DNA of 64,000 nt from Sycon ciliatum (GCF_964019385.1 NC_088654.1:26789731-26853730), one strand, 5' to 3'. Counted from the first letter of the stretch, positions 1-10,225 are shown. Translations and numbers: made by a program. Notes: generated from the letters alone by a model not told the origin.

Positions 1-73
1 TCTAGTGAGAAGGCATTCTACTGCCTGTCATTCTCGTGAAGTAATATAAAGTTACAACAACATCCAAAAAGAA

Positions 74-117
74 GATTGCCTGATGAGTTCAGCGAGGACG
101 AAACGTACGTCGCAATC
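74..117 (+). ncRNA. Hammerhead ribozyme (type I, minimal helix III)
   Basis: All parts of the self-cleaving hammerhead fold are present in order. Helix I is GATTGC (74-79) with GCAATC (112-117), six perfect pairs. The core CTGATGA is at 80-86. Helix II is GTTC (87-90) with GGAC (96-99) around an AGCGA loop. GAAA is at 100-103. Helix III is a two-pair stem (A103-T110, C104-G109) with a GTAC loop. The cleavage triplet GTC ends at 111, so cleavage would fall after 111. Very short helix III is known for hammerheads in Penelope-like elements and retrozymes. No element body is recognisable beside it, so its parent is unknown. Confidence 0.85.
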
Positions 118-166
118 GTGCTATGTCGCTGTGTCATCTTCTATGTGCCATGCGCTACTTGATGTA

Positions 167-311
167 CCAGCCTGCTATGTCGGATACCGCCAACCATGCA
201 TCGCTGAGGCGCCAGGCGCGAACTGATGGTGGTGATGGTGAGAAGGAGAGCTCTGTGCCAGAACTTTTCAGCTTAGAGAGCGTGTGTGAGCAGGTGTGTC
301 TTTACCACCAT
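167..311. repeat. Dispersed ~150-bp repeat, copy 1
   Basis: This stretch matches 44,758-44,911 with small indels, from the CCAGCCTGCT block to the TTACCACCAT block. No ORF, TIR or tail is visible. Here it lies just downstream of the hammerhead ribozyme; the other copy leads into the splice-like tandem array. It may be part of a non-autonomous element with the ribozyme, but that is inference from adjacency. Confidence 0.6.
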
Positions 312-334
312 ATTTATCAACGATGTACAAAATA

Positions 335-989
335 CTCAAAACATTAATGACTAGTACGTTAGTAACATAAGCTGGGTAGCTATAAAGTGGAAATATTGTA
401 GAACAGGTCGAACTGACATGTCACTCAGTTATCTGAAAGTGACTGAAAAGGAATTTTAACCCTTTGTACATTTTGTGCTCGTTAGAAAGCTCCTGGTAAG
501 AACGACGCGATGATACAAGGTTCCATGGAGCAACCTCCACATATCAGGCGCAGGAACACAGCAAAGTCGTTCCCAAGCCTGATTTGTAAGTAAATTCCTC
601 CCATCGACGCCACTTCACTCTCCTCCATCGCAGAACGCACAAATATTACGGAGCATCAGCAAATCAAATTTCGGTTCCATTACGGACGTGCCAAATTGAA
701 AGACAGTGTGAAAATTCGAATGAAAAAGAGGTTCAGCATGTAGCAGAAATTTTTGACTTCGCCATTCGAGTAAGTACTGCAGTCTGTAGTTCTTTTTGAG
801 CTTGAGAAGTAAACATTTTGAGATGCACTGTGGTTGTTGCAATATAGCAAGCGTATGTAAGCTTTGAATAGCAGCATAGCAAGTCGATTGGTTGGACACG
901 CTTCTCCTCCTGGCTGAAGATCACCGGGATAAAAGGGAGTTGCTGGTGTTTCTCGTGGCCGTTGTACCGCTCCATCATGCACTAGTAAC
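335..989. repeat. Macro-repeat, right-hand part of unit 0
   Basis: Homologous to 4,412-5,420, 18,345-18,895 plus 23,503-23,707, and 40,055-40,171. It starts at the block GATGTACAAAATACTC and runs to the next unit start. An internal deletion relative to unit 1 removes the part equivalent to about 4,560-4,670. The conserved core (510-640) is open on the minus strand in several copies, but no protein family is recognised. No gene is seen here. Confidence 0.75.
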
Positions 990-2360
990 GTTACTGTAGC
1001 TCCGTGCAAGACCACTGCTCCATGTACTAGTGTATGAAGCATGTGAGCTGCATTCAAAACTACTTTTCTGTTTGCAGGCCTTTTTCAGGCGAAAGAAGCC
1101 CTAGTTTTGACTCTTTGAGTGCCTGTAGTGACGATTCTCGATTTTCACTCAAAAATTCAATTTGCTGGTGCTCCAAATTGTTTTTGAGACAATCAACTTC
1201 AAGCCTCTACGTTACTGTGCCTTTTCTCACTCGCTCCAAAGGCACGCAAAAAAGGATTTTTCCCTGAGGATAGGTGCGTTAGCCACGGCCTGGAACAACA
1301 TGTTACGATGAAGACCTGAGGGGACAATATACTGGATCTGATTATGTCTGACTACCTTTTTGATGTAACAGTCAGTTGCAAACCTCCCCTTGGCGCCTCG
1401 GATGTAACTCTGATGGCTGAATTTCCGACACAAGTGTCGGAGGAACGTCTCAGGAAACGAGTATTCTGGCCCTACAACCTAGCGGACTGGCCTCGACTCT
1501 TTTTTTTTTATCGTCACTCTGACTAGACCGCAGCCATCAGTCAATAGCCCAACAAACCATGTCATAATGTCACCGACATCATTTCTCAAGGCATGAAGCA
1601 ATTCATACCATCTCGTGACCTTGTAAACCGCCCGTCTGACGCTCCTTGGTGGACTCCTGACTGTTCAGCACAGGCGAAGGCAAAACAGGAAGCTTAGGAC
1701 CGCTCCTGCGTGACTCCTCGTCCACAGCTATGACTGGGGGCCCTTGAGGCGACCAGGCGTTGCACTCACTATTTGCGCCAGGGGCAGGCAATACGCCTCG
1801 CCACACCGAGGGACAAAATTTCACGTGGGAGCATGTCTGATCGAGAGTGGTGGTCCACGCTGAAGCAAGCAGGTGGTAGTGAGCGCAGCACAACCATACC
1901 AACTATTGTTGACACTAGCGGCGTCCGGGTCACGGCCAACTGCCAGAAAGCAGAGCGCTTTGGCACGTTCTTTTCGTCAAAGTGCAGCCTCGGAGCAGAT
2001 GACTTTCCAAACAATCTGCCATCAGACGATCTGCCACCAATAACACCTCGCACCGAGTCTCGGTTTACTACCGTCCACTTTCGAACGGATACTGTCAGAA
2101 GAGAGCTCAGAAGACTGTATCCCATGAAAGCCACAGGGTGCTGAAGAATTGTGACAACGAGCTCTGCTTGCATGCCGCCCGGCTACTCTCCTTGTGCTTT
2201 CGGCAGCAAGTGCAACCGAGGCTGTGGAAGGTTGCCCGGGTTGTTGCGATTCACAAGAAGAAAGCTAGATCAGACCTGAGCAACTGGCGCCCGGTGTCTC
2301 TCCTCAGCATTCTCTCCAAGACAGTAAAAACAATTGGCAACTTGCTGAACTTGCTGAACT
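990..2360 (+). pseudogene. Dead LINE ORF2 remnant, copy A1
   Basis: Broken frames give the end of an APE-type endonuclease (around 1,290-1,530) and the start of a reverse transcriptase (2,138-2,345, with the WKVARVVAIHKK and NWRPVSLL blocks). The RT core is missing: the frame jumps at about 2,343 to the 3' end seen in the other copies. Stops after the endonuclease block (near 1,524) and after KQEA (near 1,696) occur at the same places in the copies at 5.4, 25.3 and 40.5 kb. The family resembles the LINEs at 18.9 and 29.8 kb. Confidence 0.8.
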
Positions 2361-2589
2361 ACACGCTCTCATGTACTTTCTTTCTCAATCTCCCCCCCCC
2401 CCCCTTCTCCTCCCGCTTCCCCTGTTCTTTCTCTTTTCCTCAAACTTCCATTTATCTGGTGCGTCCAGAGCATGACGATGTCTAGACCAGTTGGTCGACG
2501 GAGCGCCTGCCCCCCACCACCATGGTTGCTGCATGTTCCCATTGCATGCACCACATGGCTTTTAGTAAAAATATAAAAGGACTCAGTGC

Positions 2590-3560
2590 TCCTCCTCCCT
2601 CTGGGTTGCCTTCTTTTTACCAGCTTCATTACCAACGCATTTACTGTGGACGACCGCTGGCGACAAAGGCATACTGGTATGGCAGTTTGGTATCTTCGAA
2701 AACCTTCTCGTTACACGGAATGCTGCTTATCCGCTGCAAGTCCATACATTATGGGGTGCTATTCGGTTTGCGGTAAGATTTGAAGGTACGCGGGTGAGTT
2801 CCGCATCATGCCCGGAGGCGTGTCTCAGGATGGCGAAACCATCATAGCTGCATAATCCGACGCTTCTTTCCTGAAGAAGCCTCAGTTTACTTAGGATGTA
2901 TTCACCCACCAACTCGCACACTTTGGCGACAGCAAACGATCCCATTTTTACTTTAAAAGCGGTATTGTTTTCTTTCTTCATCCAGGCTTCGCCGCAGTCA
3001 AAATGCAAGTAATTATTGGCCTGCAGCATTATGTCACCATCTCTCTGGGGAATTTTGACATACAACCTGGCATAAGATAATGCCTCCAGTAAGAGCTTTC
3101 TGGTGATTGATGGATAAAAATTCGCTAAAGTGAAGAGCCAGAAATTCCTTGGCTTCTCGTTGAAGTAACGGAGCCAGTTAGTGACCGACTATCTGTTGTG
3201 CCACAATGTGGGGCTCACGGTTCTGCGTAGTATGCCAATGACATCATATACAACTGCCTGACTGACCATGCCTTTTTTACATGTTGCGGGAGGTTTTAGC
3301 TGGCAGTAGAGGAAGTCAGTGAACCAGGTCTTGTCGTCTTTCCATGTCACAAAAAAACACTGTGTCTTAGCAAGTAACCAATCTCATCTAAGCCAATCTC
3401 CGTAGCGGTCTTCACAGCTTTGGCATTCATGTCGCTGTAGGCCTCATCTAAAAAACCCGTTATTTCTTGGTGATATTCTTGCGCAGTAGGATCTGATACT
3501 TTTCGGTAAGCATACAGTACAGGTTGCGCAACTCATTGGCTGATGCTACCAACTGCGTAA
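2590..3560 (-). pseudogene. PLE-like reverse transcriptase remnant, unit 1
   Basis: Read on the minus strand, the fragments include the blocks MGSFAVAKVCELVGEYIL and VGLCSYDGFAIL, which fit the MGS..GAEVCELVGLYLL and YRDDG blocks of a reverse transcriptase class that I associate with Penelope-like, GIY-YIG-bearing elements. The catalytic YRDD is decayed to CSYD. A further block at 2,590-2,740 is the thumb-side region. Several frameshifts and a deletion of about 60 bp at 2,740 are visible against unit 3. The exact clade is from memory of the family pattern, not a search. Confidence 0.6.
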
Positions 3561-3640
3561 AATGAAACTTGATATATTGCCCCCCCCCCCCCCCCCCCAC
3601 CCCCCATTCGGTGCGATACTGGATAGCTTTGTCTGATCTA

Positions 3641-3672
3641 GAGCCGGGTCAGCCGAATCAGAGACCCGGTTT
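3641..3672. repeat. GACCCGG inverted-repeat block
   Basis: A short hairpin-forming segment, CCGGGTC and GACCCGG around an 18-nt spacer, lies in a conserved block that begins CCCCATTCGGTGCGATACTGG. The same block is at about 9,952-10,110 and 29,102-29,232. It marks the joint between the RT remnant and the ankyrin-exon segment. The role is unknown. Confidence 0.6.
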
Positions 3673-3719
3673 GGGCATACTTGAACCCGTTTGGAAAAAG
3701 AATACTGGGTCACCGGTGA

Positions 3720-5081
3720 TGTTCAAACCACAGAGCTATGGTATAGCTGTCATCTCAGCAGAGGCGGTTGAATAATATATTCAGCCTAAAAAACTCACAC
3801 TTGCTCTTACACTATCCAGGCTGGGGGGGGGGGGGGGGAGGGAGGTGGGGAGTGTGGAGGATGGGAGGGGTTTCAGCTCCCACTATAGGCGCACTCTTTG
3901 ATTAGCTTAATCCCAAAATACTGGTAGTACTTGACAAACCGAATGTATCAGACACACATTTGTTGAGTGAGTTGAAAAGGGGAAGAAAGGACTTCCAGAG
4001 ATCCTTAGCTAAAAGAGTGTAACATTAAAATTAACTTTCATGGCACTCACTCCCAGCCCTGAAAAATGACGTTAAAGTATTAGCATTCTCTCTTTTGTGA
4101 AGTAGAAGAAGAAAACACATGGGAAGGAGTTATGAAGCAACTATCCACGACTGTAAAAAAAAGTAAATTATCGTGTCCATGATGGCCGCTAACACCCGGT
4201 TAACCCTAGCGGCAGATGCAGCGATGCAGCAGCGATGCAGCGATGCAGCAGATGCAGCGATAGGGTCCACGACTGTAACCAGATGATAAGTAGGGCTGAA
4301 ACGGTTACACATTTGTGCCTAACGGTTAACTGTTAGCCTTACGGTCAGAGACAAAGAAACTTTATTGTTTTTGACGCCATTTATACCTTTCTTCAAGAAT
4401 GTTCATGATGATGTACAAAACACTCAAAACTTTAATGACTAGTACAGTAGTAACATAAGCTGGGTAGCTATCAAGTGGAAATATTGTAGACCAGGTCGAA
4501 CTGGCATGTCACTCAGTTATCTGAAAGTGACTGAAAAGGAATTTTAACCCTTTGCACATTGATTACCAGCACAGCCTGAAGCATAATTAGAAATTTCAGC
4601 ACAATATTCACCTTAAACCTGAGGTAATAACTTTAGCTTCCTTCACTCGACTTTCACAATTTTGTGCTCGTTGGAAAGCTCCTGGTGAGAACAACGCGAT
4701 GATACCAGGTTACATGGAGCAACCTCCACATATCAGGCGCAGGAACACAGCAAAGTCTTCCCCAAGCCTGATATGCAAGTAAATTCGTCCCATCGACGCC
4801 ATTTCACTCTCCTCCATCGCAGAATGCACACACATTACGGAGCAGTAGCAAATCAAATTTCGGTTCCATTACGGACGTGCCAAATTGAAAGACAGTGTGA
4901 AAATTCGAATGAAAAAGAGGTTCAGCATGTAGCAGAAATTTATGACTCCGCCACTCGAGTAAGTACTGCAGTCTGTAGTTCTTTTTGAGCTTGAGAAGTA
5001 AACATTTTGAGATGCACTGTGGTTGTTGCAATATAGCAAGAGTATGTAAGCTTTGAATAGCAGTATTATCAAGTCGATTGG
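3720..5081. repeat. Macro-repeat flank of unit 1, no gene
   Basis: Homologous to 17,757-18,895 and 29,665-29,780 plus 39,545-40,171. It has a poly-G run near 3,824-3,838, GCAGCGATGCAGCA-type short repeats (4,205-4,260), CGGTTA/TAACGGTT blocks around 4,300-4,345, and the conserved 4,440-4,990 segment. No coding exon that I recognise is present. Confidence 0.65.
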
Positions 5082-5282
5082 TTGAACTCGCTTCTCCTCC
5101 TGATTGAAGACCACCAGGATAGAATGGAGTTGCTGGTGTTTCTCGAGGCCGTTGAGGACAAAGCGAAGCGACGGATGCTTAATCTGATTGAGGCCATTGG
5201 CGATCAGATCTCTTTGGCTGATCTTGATGAAGAGACTGCCATCAACCGTTTTTGCTCTGTCGAGGCTCTGCTAAAAAAGTAA
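5082..5282 (+). CDS. Short ORF with extra unit-1 sequence, function unknown
   Basis: A 66-codon ORF whose second half (5,152-5,282) has no counterpart in units 0, 2 and 3, where the flank jumps from CTCG(T/C)GGCCGTT to GTACCGCTCC. The extra part reads as a charged, helix-like C-terminus with a natural stop. Either unit 1 keeps ancestral sequence lost elsewhere, or it gained a fragment of another gene. No domain is recognised; it may not be expressed. Confidence 0.25.
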   Translation: MNSLLLLIEDHQDRMELLVFLEAVEDKAKRRMLNLIEAIGDQISLADLDEETAINRFCSVEALLKK

Positions 5283-5420
5283 CATTAGTTGGTGGTTACT
5301 TGGGCTAGGTCACTACTGCGCCGTGTGTTACAACAGCTGCTCCATGTACTGGACTGCACTGGAGCGCTGGGCAGGTACATGTACGCAGATACGAGTACCG
5401 CTCCACTATGTACTAGTAAC

Positions 5421-7005
5421 GTTACTGTAGCTCCGTGCAAGACCACTGCTCCTTGTACTAGGGCATGGAGTGCGCGAGCTACATTTAAAACTACTTTTCT
5501 GTTTGCAGGCCTTTTTCAGTCGAAAGAAGCACTAGTTTCGACTCTTTGAGTGCCTGTCATGATCATTCTCGAATTTCACTCAAAAATTCAATTTGCAGAT
5601 GTTCCAAATTATTTTTGAGACAGTAAACTTCAAGTCTCTACATTACTATGTCACTAGCTTTTTCTCACTCGCTCCAAAGGCACGCAAAAAATGATTTTTC
5701 CCTGAGGATAGGTGCATTAGTCACGGCCTGGAACAACATGTTACGATGAAGACCCGAGGGGACAATATACTTGATCTGATTATGTCTGACTATTTTTCTG
5801 ATGTAACAGTCCATTGCAAACCTCCCCTTGGCGCCTCGGATGCAACTCTGATGGCTGAATTTCCCACACAAGTGTTGGAAGACCCTCGCACGAAACGAGT
5901 ATTTTGGCCCTACAACCTAGCGGACTGGCCTCGACTTTCTCATTTTTATTGTCAACCTGACTAGACCGCAGCCATCAGTCAATGTCCCAACAAATCATGT
6001 CATAATGTCACCGACATCATTTCACAAGGCATGAAGCAATTCATACCATCCTGTGACCTTGTAACCCGCCCGTCTGACCCTCCTTGGTGGACTCCTGACT
6101 GTTCAGCACAGGTGAAGGCAAAACAGGAAGCTTAGGACCGCACCTGCGCGACTACTCGTCCGCAGCTACGACTGAGGGCCCTTGAGGGGACCAGGCAATG
6201 CACTCACCAGGCAATACGCCTTGTCCCACTGAGGGACAACCTTTCACGTGGGAGCATGTCTGATCGAGAGTGGTGGTACACGCTGATGCAACCAGGTGGT
6301 AGTGGGCGCAGCACAACCATTCCCAAGTCTTGTTGACACTAACGGCGTCCGGGTCACGGCCAACTCCCAGAATACAGAGCGCTTGGGCACGTTCTTTTCA
6401 TCAAAGTGCAGCCTCGGAGCAGATGACTTTCCAAACAATCTGCCATCAGACGATCTGCCACCTTTAACACCTCGCACCGAGTCTCGGCTTTCTACGGATA
6501 CTGTCAGAAGAGAGCTCAGAAGACTGAATCCCATGCAAGCCACAGGGTGCTGAAGAATTGTGCCAAGGAGCTCTGCTTGCCTGCCGCCCGGCTATTCTGC
6601 TTGTGCTTTCGGCAGCAAGTGCAACCGAAGTTGTGGAAGGTCGCCCGGGTTGTTCCGATTCACAAGAAGAAAGCTAGATAAGACCTGCGCAACTGGCGCC
6701 CAGCGTCTCTCCTCTGCATTCTCTCCAAGACAATGGAAACAATTGGTAACCACTGTATCATGAACTTTTTCTCTAAGCTTGGTGTAATCTCCTCTCGGCA
6801 ATATGGTTTCCGGAAGGGACTCGGTACATCAGATCTGTTAATGAAGCTGCACAACGACTGGTCATCCACTGCGGCGAGCGGTGGCATGGTACATGTACTG
6901 GCCATCGACATTGCCGGGGCGATCGACAAGGTTTCACATGCATCGAGGTGTCCAGCAGAGGCATGCGGACTCAGTGATCCGATCCTTGGCTGGCTCTCAA
7001 ACTAC
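5421..7005 (+). pseudogene. Dead LINE ORF2 remnant, copy A2, left part
   Basis: Same LINE as at 990. The endonuclease end is near 5,720-5,960 and RT pieces lie at 6,553-7,000, including IHKK (about 6,660), FRKGLGTSDLL (about 6,810) and the motif-A region AIDIAGAIDK (about 6,902), where the usual F of the AFD motif is I. It carries the stops shared by all copies. The RT is cut at 7,005 by an LTR element and continues at 8,779. Confidence 0.8.
7002..7005. repeat. Target-site duplication CTAC, left (right copy 8,775-8,778)
   Basis: CTAC occurs directly before the 5' LTR and directly after the 3' LTR. The uninterrupted LINE copy at about 26,910 has ...CTCAAACTACCTCTGCTGCC, with CTAC once, which confirms the insertion and a 4-bp duplication. 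Confidence 0.85.
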
Positions 7006-7323
7006 TGTAGTATCCCTGCCCGACCAATACGGAAGTAGTACGGAACTAATACGGAGCTTTGCCTGATGTATATTTAGTGTATCTCCGTATGTAAGCGTAC
7101 GGCGTCTGCTGCATAAAAGCGGCTGCGCATTTCTGTTTTGAAGAAGATGAGATTTTGATAATAACGAGCTATTCAACCTCCAGGTGTGCACCGGAGAGAA
7201 AGTCAGTTATTTTGCCGTTTCTTCTTTCACTAATAATTATATCTCAGGTGTGTACCTGAAAGAAGTAGAATAAAAGTAATTCTTGTTGATTTCACCGCGC
7301 CTATCACTCGGCTACCCATTACA
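7006..7323 (+). repeat. 5' LTR of the ubiquitin-carrying element
   Basis: 318 bp, TG...CA. It contains a TATA-like ATAAAAG (near 7,115) and an AATAAA signal (near 7,270), which would place promoter and polyadenylation signals in the usual U3/R order. Confidence 0.88.
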
Positions 7324-7416
7324 TTGGTGGCAGCGGTGTATTTTTAAATAAAACAACGTGATTCGACCCCAGACCCCCATGGCTCAACCCGCTGCAGCTC
7401 CGTGCGACGTATTAAG

Positions 7417-7791
7417 ATGAGAATCATGTTTTTTGCCTTCCTGGGCTTGGCCCTGCTTATTAGCTTGCAGCACAGTCAAGGTGCTAGCGTGGATCACCAT
7501 TCCCTCCGCATGGCATCCACTGGAGACTCCGATGGCGATTCCAAGCGACCCGCTACCTACATGTATACTACCGGTGGTGATGGCGAAGCTGATGAGGACG
7601 ACGACATGCAGGCTGCTGACCAAGACAAGGAGGATATTCCCCAAGACCAGCAGCGTTTGATTTTCGCCGGCACGCAGTTGGCAGACGGCCAAACCCTGAG
7701 TGACTACAACGTTCAGCAGGGGTCCACTATTCACTTGGTACTTCACCTCCGTGGTGGAATGCAGATTTTCGTCAACACTCTTCCTGGCTAG
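7417..7791 (+). CDS. Signal peptide + acidic linker + ubiquitin-like fusion, captured host gene
   Basis: The ATG at 7,417 opens a 124-codon ORF. Residues 1-22 are a classical signal peptide with a hydrophobic core. An acidic Gly/Asp-rich stretch follows to about residue 66. The next 50 residues match the C-terminal two thirds of ubiquitin ([25 protein letters not shown]), followed at once by the first residues of a second ubiquitin (MQIFV), as in polyubiquitin. TAG at 7,789 falls where ubiquitin has Lys11. The frame stays open beyond it to 7,974, with more ubiquitin-like then EF-hand-like sequence. Positions equal to Lys27, 29, 48 and 63 of the first repeat are Gln, Ala, Thr and Gln; Lys33 is kept. 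It has no introns and sits between LTRs, so a processed host transcript was probably captured. Whether it is translated is unknown. Confidence 0.7.
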   Translation: MRIMFFAFLGLALLISLQHSQGASVDHHSLRMASTGDSDGDSKRPATYMYTTGGDGEADEDDDMQAADQDKEDIPQDQQRLIFAGTQLADGQTLSDYNVQQGSTIHLVLHLRGGMQIFVNTLPG

Positions 7792-7974
7792 ACCATCACT
7801 CTTTTCGTCGCGCAAAGCGATGCTATCGACAATGTGAAGACCATGATTCAAGACGAGGATGGAGGTTATTTGTCTGACGCCGAGCTAGCCGCTCTGAGTG
7901 ACCGGCTCAACCAAGATGAAGATAAAACCTGGCTTGCCCTCCGCCGTAGCTCCAGCCGCCGCCATGGTTACTAA
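7792..7974 (+). pseudogene. Read-through continuation of the ubiquitin-like ORF
   Basis: Downstream of the TAG the same frame continues through a recognisable ubiquitin segment (TITL, then VKTMIQDEDG) and switches to a D/E-rich stretch, with a YLSDAELAAL piece resembling an EF-hand loop and helix, and ends in an Arg/Ser-rich tail at TAA 7,972. The stop at 7,789 is a single substitution relative to a Lys codon, so this looks like one longer ORF with a nonsense change. Stop read-through cannot be excluded. Confidence 0.5.
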
Positions 7975-8456
7975 CGCTGATTCTAGGTATGGCATTTTCT
8001 TTCCTCTCTTCCTTCAGTCTCCCTGTTCTTTTCAGTCTTCCTTTATGCGAGTGTGTGAATCCAGTTTAGTTTGGTAGGCGTCTGATCATGGTGAGCCACG
8101 GTTTACCCACCTAACGTGGGACAATGTGTGTGACAACGCCCCTTATAGTTATAGTGTATTCAGTTCGGTTTTTGAACTGCGATGTTCCTGGCAGGTTGTG
8201 CCAGCGTTGTGCAGCAAGAGTGCTGTAGTTTTTCAGGTCCTATTTGGAGGACAGTTCTTTCCCCTTTTGACCCCGAGAGATCGTGTGAACCTGGTGTGCT
8301 TCTACTTTATGATTTGTTATCAGTTCATTTCTTCTGTCTACTCTAAACGTTATCATTTCCGATATAATTTGCCATCTTCCGGTTGACGCTGTGTTCGTAA
8401 CTCTTCACTGATTTTTTGAAAATCACGAGGGCGTGATAATCTGTAGGAAGGGAGGG
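7975..8456 (+). other. 3' untranslated interior of the LTR element with polypurine tract
   Basis: No convincing coding sequence. The segment ends in the polypurine tract just before the 3' LTR, expected for plus-strand priming. Part of it may be the 3' UTR of the captured gene. Confidence 0.6.
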
Positions 8457-8774
8457 TGTAGTATCCCTGCCCGACCAATACGGAAGTAGTACGGAACTAA
8501 TACGGAGCTTTGCCTGATGTATATTTAGTGTATCTCCGTATGTAAGCGTACGGCGTCTGCTGCATAAAAGCGGCTGCGCATTTCTGTTTTGAAGAAGATG
8601 AGATTTTGATAATAATGAGCTATTCAACCTCCAGGTGTGCACCGGAGAGAAAGTCAGTTATTTTGCCGTTTCTTCTTTCACTAATAATTATATCTCAGGT
8701 GTGTACCTGAAAGAAGTAGAATAAAAGTAATTCTTGTTGATTTCACCGCGCCTACAACTCGGCTACCCATTACA
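8457..8774 (+). repeat. 3' LTR of the ubiquitin-carrying element
   Basis: 318 bp, TG...CA; aligned to the 5' LTR I count three substitutions (one near the middle, two adjacent ones near the end) and no indels. It is followed by the CTAC target duplicate. Confidence 0.88.
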
Positions 8775-8778
8775 CTAC

Positions 8779-9860
8779 CTCTGCTGCCGGCAACTACGTG
8801 CTGTAGTCGGAGGACAACAGTCATCAGAATACCCTGTGCTTTCTGGGGTCTCCCAAGGCAGTATTCTGGGTCCAAACCTGTTTCTGGTTCACATAAACGA
8901 CTGTGAGGAAGTAATACTAGATAGCACCTCTCTGGGTGTATACGCACATTATACCACCGTCTACCAATGCATTGCGGCCACGTGTGACATCCCGGAGAGT
9001 GCGACCCAGCTTCAGCTTCCCGTGGACTCCATCGCCCGATGGGGTACTGAGTGGAAAATAGCTTTCGAACCGACCAAGTCCCAGGCACTCACAGTTGACT
9101 TTCACCGTCCGGCAACACCTCTTTCCCACATACTGTTCAACGGTACCAGGGTGCCTGAAGTGGGCGAGATCAAGCTCCACAGGGTGTTGTTCGACACAAC
9201 ACTGCGATTCTCGGCCCACATACGCCAGGTTGCCACCAGGGCCCTCCAACGCCTCCATTTTGTCCGGAATCTGGCGCAGCTTCTGACAGCACCTGGCCGT
9301 ATTGCTGTGTACAACGGCTTCATACAACCAACCATGGAGTACTGCTGTCTAGTCTGGATGGGGGCTCCACTGGCCCGCCTGGACGCTGTACAACACAGGC
9401 ACTAAAGCTGATAGGCCCTGGAGTCTGCGTACCAAGCCTGGAGCATAGGCGCAGGGTGGCGGCCCTGAGCTTCCTGTACAAGTTCTGCTTCCTCCCACCG
9501 ACGAGCCCCTTGAAAGCAATTATGCCCAAACCTCTCCAGCTGGCGGATGAACCCCCAACACCCGTCTCTCCGCCCAACGACGCAAGTCACACGACTTTCC
9601 CTTGTGTCTGCCTTGCCGTTCCCGCTCAACCATGGCCAATGCTCTCTCTGCTTGCGTGCTGAGCGGATGAAACTCCCTACCTCGGAGAATCCTCACACAG
9701 CAGCCATACAAGGATAGGATGCTGAAGTTCAAGAAGATGGTCCACCTTCACCTGTTGACCAGCAACTGGATGAAAGCATGTCTTGTAAACCTTTTGCATG
9801 AACTTGCTGAACTACACGCTCTCATGTATTCTCTTTCTCAATCTACCCCCCCCCCCCTCC
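8779..9860 (+). pseudogene. Dead LINE ORF2 remnant, copy A2, right part
   Basis: Continues the RT interrupted at 7,005. A 223-codon frame (8,734-9,405, its start inside the LTR) holds GVSQGSILGPNLFLVHIND, the position of the catalytic YADD (read here as YAHY, both aspartates lost), and the thumb region with FEPTKSQAL. Further C-terminal blocks lie at 9,420-9,660 in other frames. The copies at 25.3 and 40.5 kb have YVDD and YADD at the same place, so the catalytic loss is private to this copy. Confidence 0.8.
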
Positions 9861-10129
9861 CCTCCCGCTTCCAGTTGGTCGACAGAGCGCCTGGCCGCCA
9901 CCACAATGGTTGTTGCATGTTCCCATTGCGTGCCACATGGATTTTATTTGCCCCCCATTCGGTGCGATACTGGAAATTTGAATTATTTGCCCCCCATTCG
10001 GTGCGATACTGGATAGCTTTGTCTGCTCTAGAGCCGGGTCAGCCGAGTCAGCGACCCGGTTTGGGCATACTTGAACCCGTTTGGAAAAAGAACACCGGGT
10101 CACCTATGACCAGGTTGGAAATATATATG
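9861..10129. repeat. Macro-repeat joint of unit 2 with deletion of the RT remnant
   Basis: Sequence passes from the LINE 3' joint directly to the CCCCATTCGGTGCGATACTGG block, itself partly duplicated (9,952 and 9,991). The roughly 1.1 kb that in units 1 and 3 carries the minus-strand RT remnant is gone. The hairpin block CCGGGTC...GACCCGG is at about 10,035-10,061. Confidence 0.7.
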
Positions 10130-10225
10130 TTGGACTCAGTATAAAATCCATGCACTATATGATGTCCAGCTCCCTATATAGAGTCCATTGGTGCAAAATC
10201 CACTATACAGCGTCCAGGAGTCCAC
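10130..10225. repeat. Left terminal inverted repeat of the 7.2-kb element
   Basis: Pairs with about 17,228-17,323 on the opposite strand with scattered mismatches. It includes short TATATA runs and the repeated GTCCA word seen through the subterminal region. Confidence 0.65.

Larger units (their letters stand above)
990..5420. repeat. Macro-repeat unit 1
   Basis: This is the unit freest of later insertions. In order it holds a plus-strand LINE remnant (to about 2,360), a pyrimidine-rich joint, a minus-strand PLE-like RT remnant (2,590-3,560), a CCGGGTC...GACCCGG hairpin block (3,641-3,672), G-rich and A/T-rich flank, and a stretch at 5,152-5,400 that other units lack. Relative to unit 3, the ankyrin-exon segment has been deleted at about 3,715. 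The same block order recurs from 5,421, 25,314 and 40,457. Confidence 0.8.
7006..8774 (+). mobile_element. Non-autonomous LTR retrotransposon carrying a ubiquitin-like ORF
   Basis: Two 318-bp LTRs (7,006-7,323 and 8,457-8,774) start TG, end CA and differ at only three bases by eye. A TGG-initiated primer-binding-like site follows the 5' LTR (TGGTGGCAGCGGTG, from 7,325). A purine tract (AGGAAGGGAGGG) ends at 8,456. The 1.13-kb interior has no gag, protease, RT or integrase; instead it carries a secreted ubiquitin-like ORF. It would need enzymes supplied in trans. Near-identical LTRs and a clean target duplication argue for a recent insertion. It sits inside the RT of a dead LINE. Confidence 0.9.
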
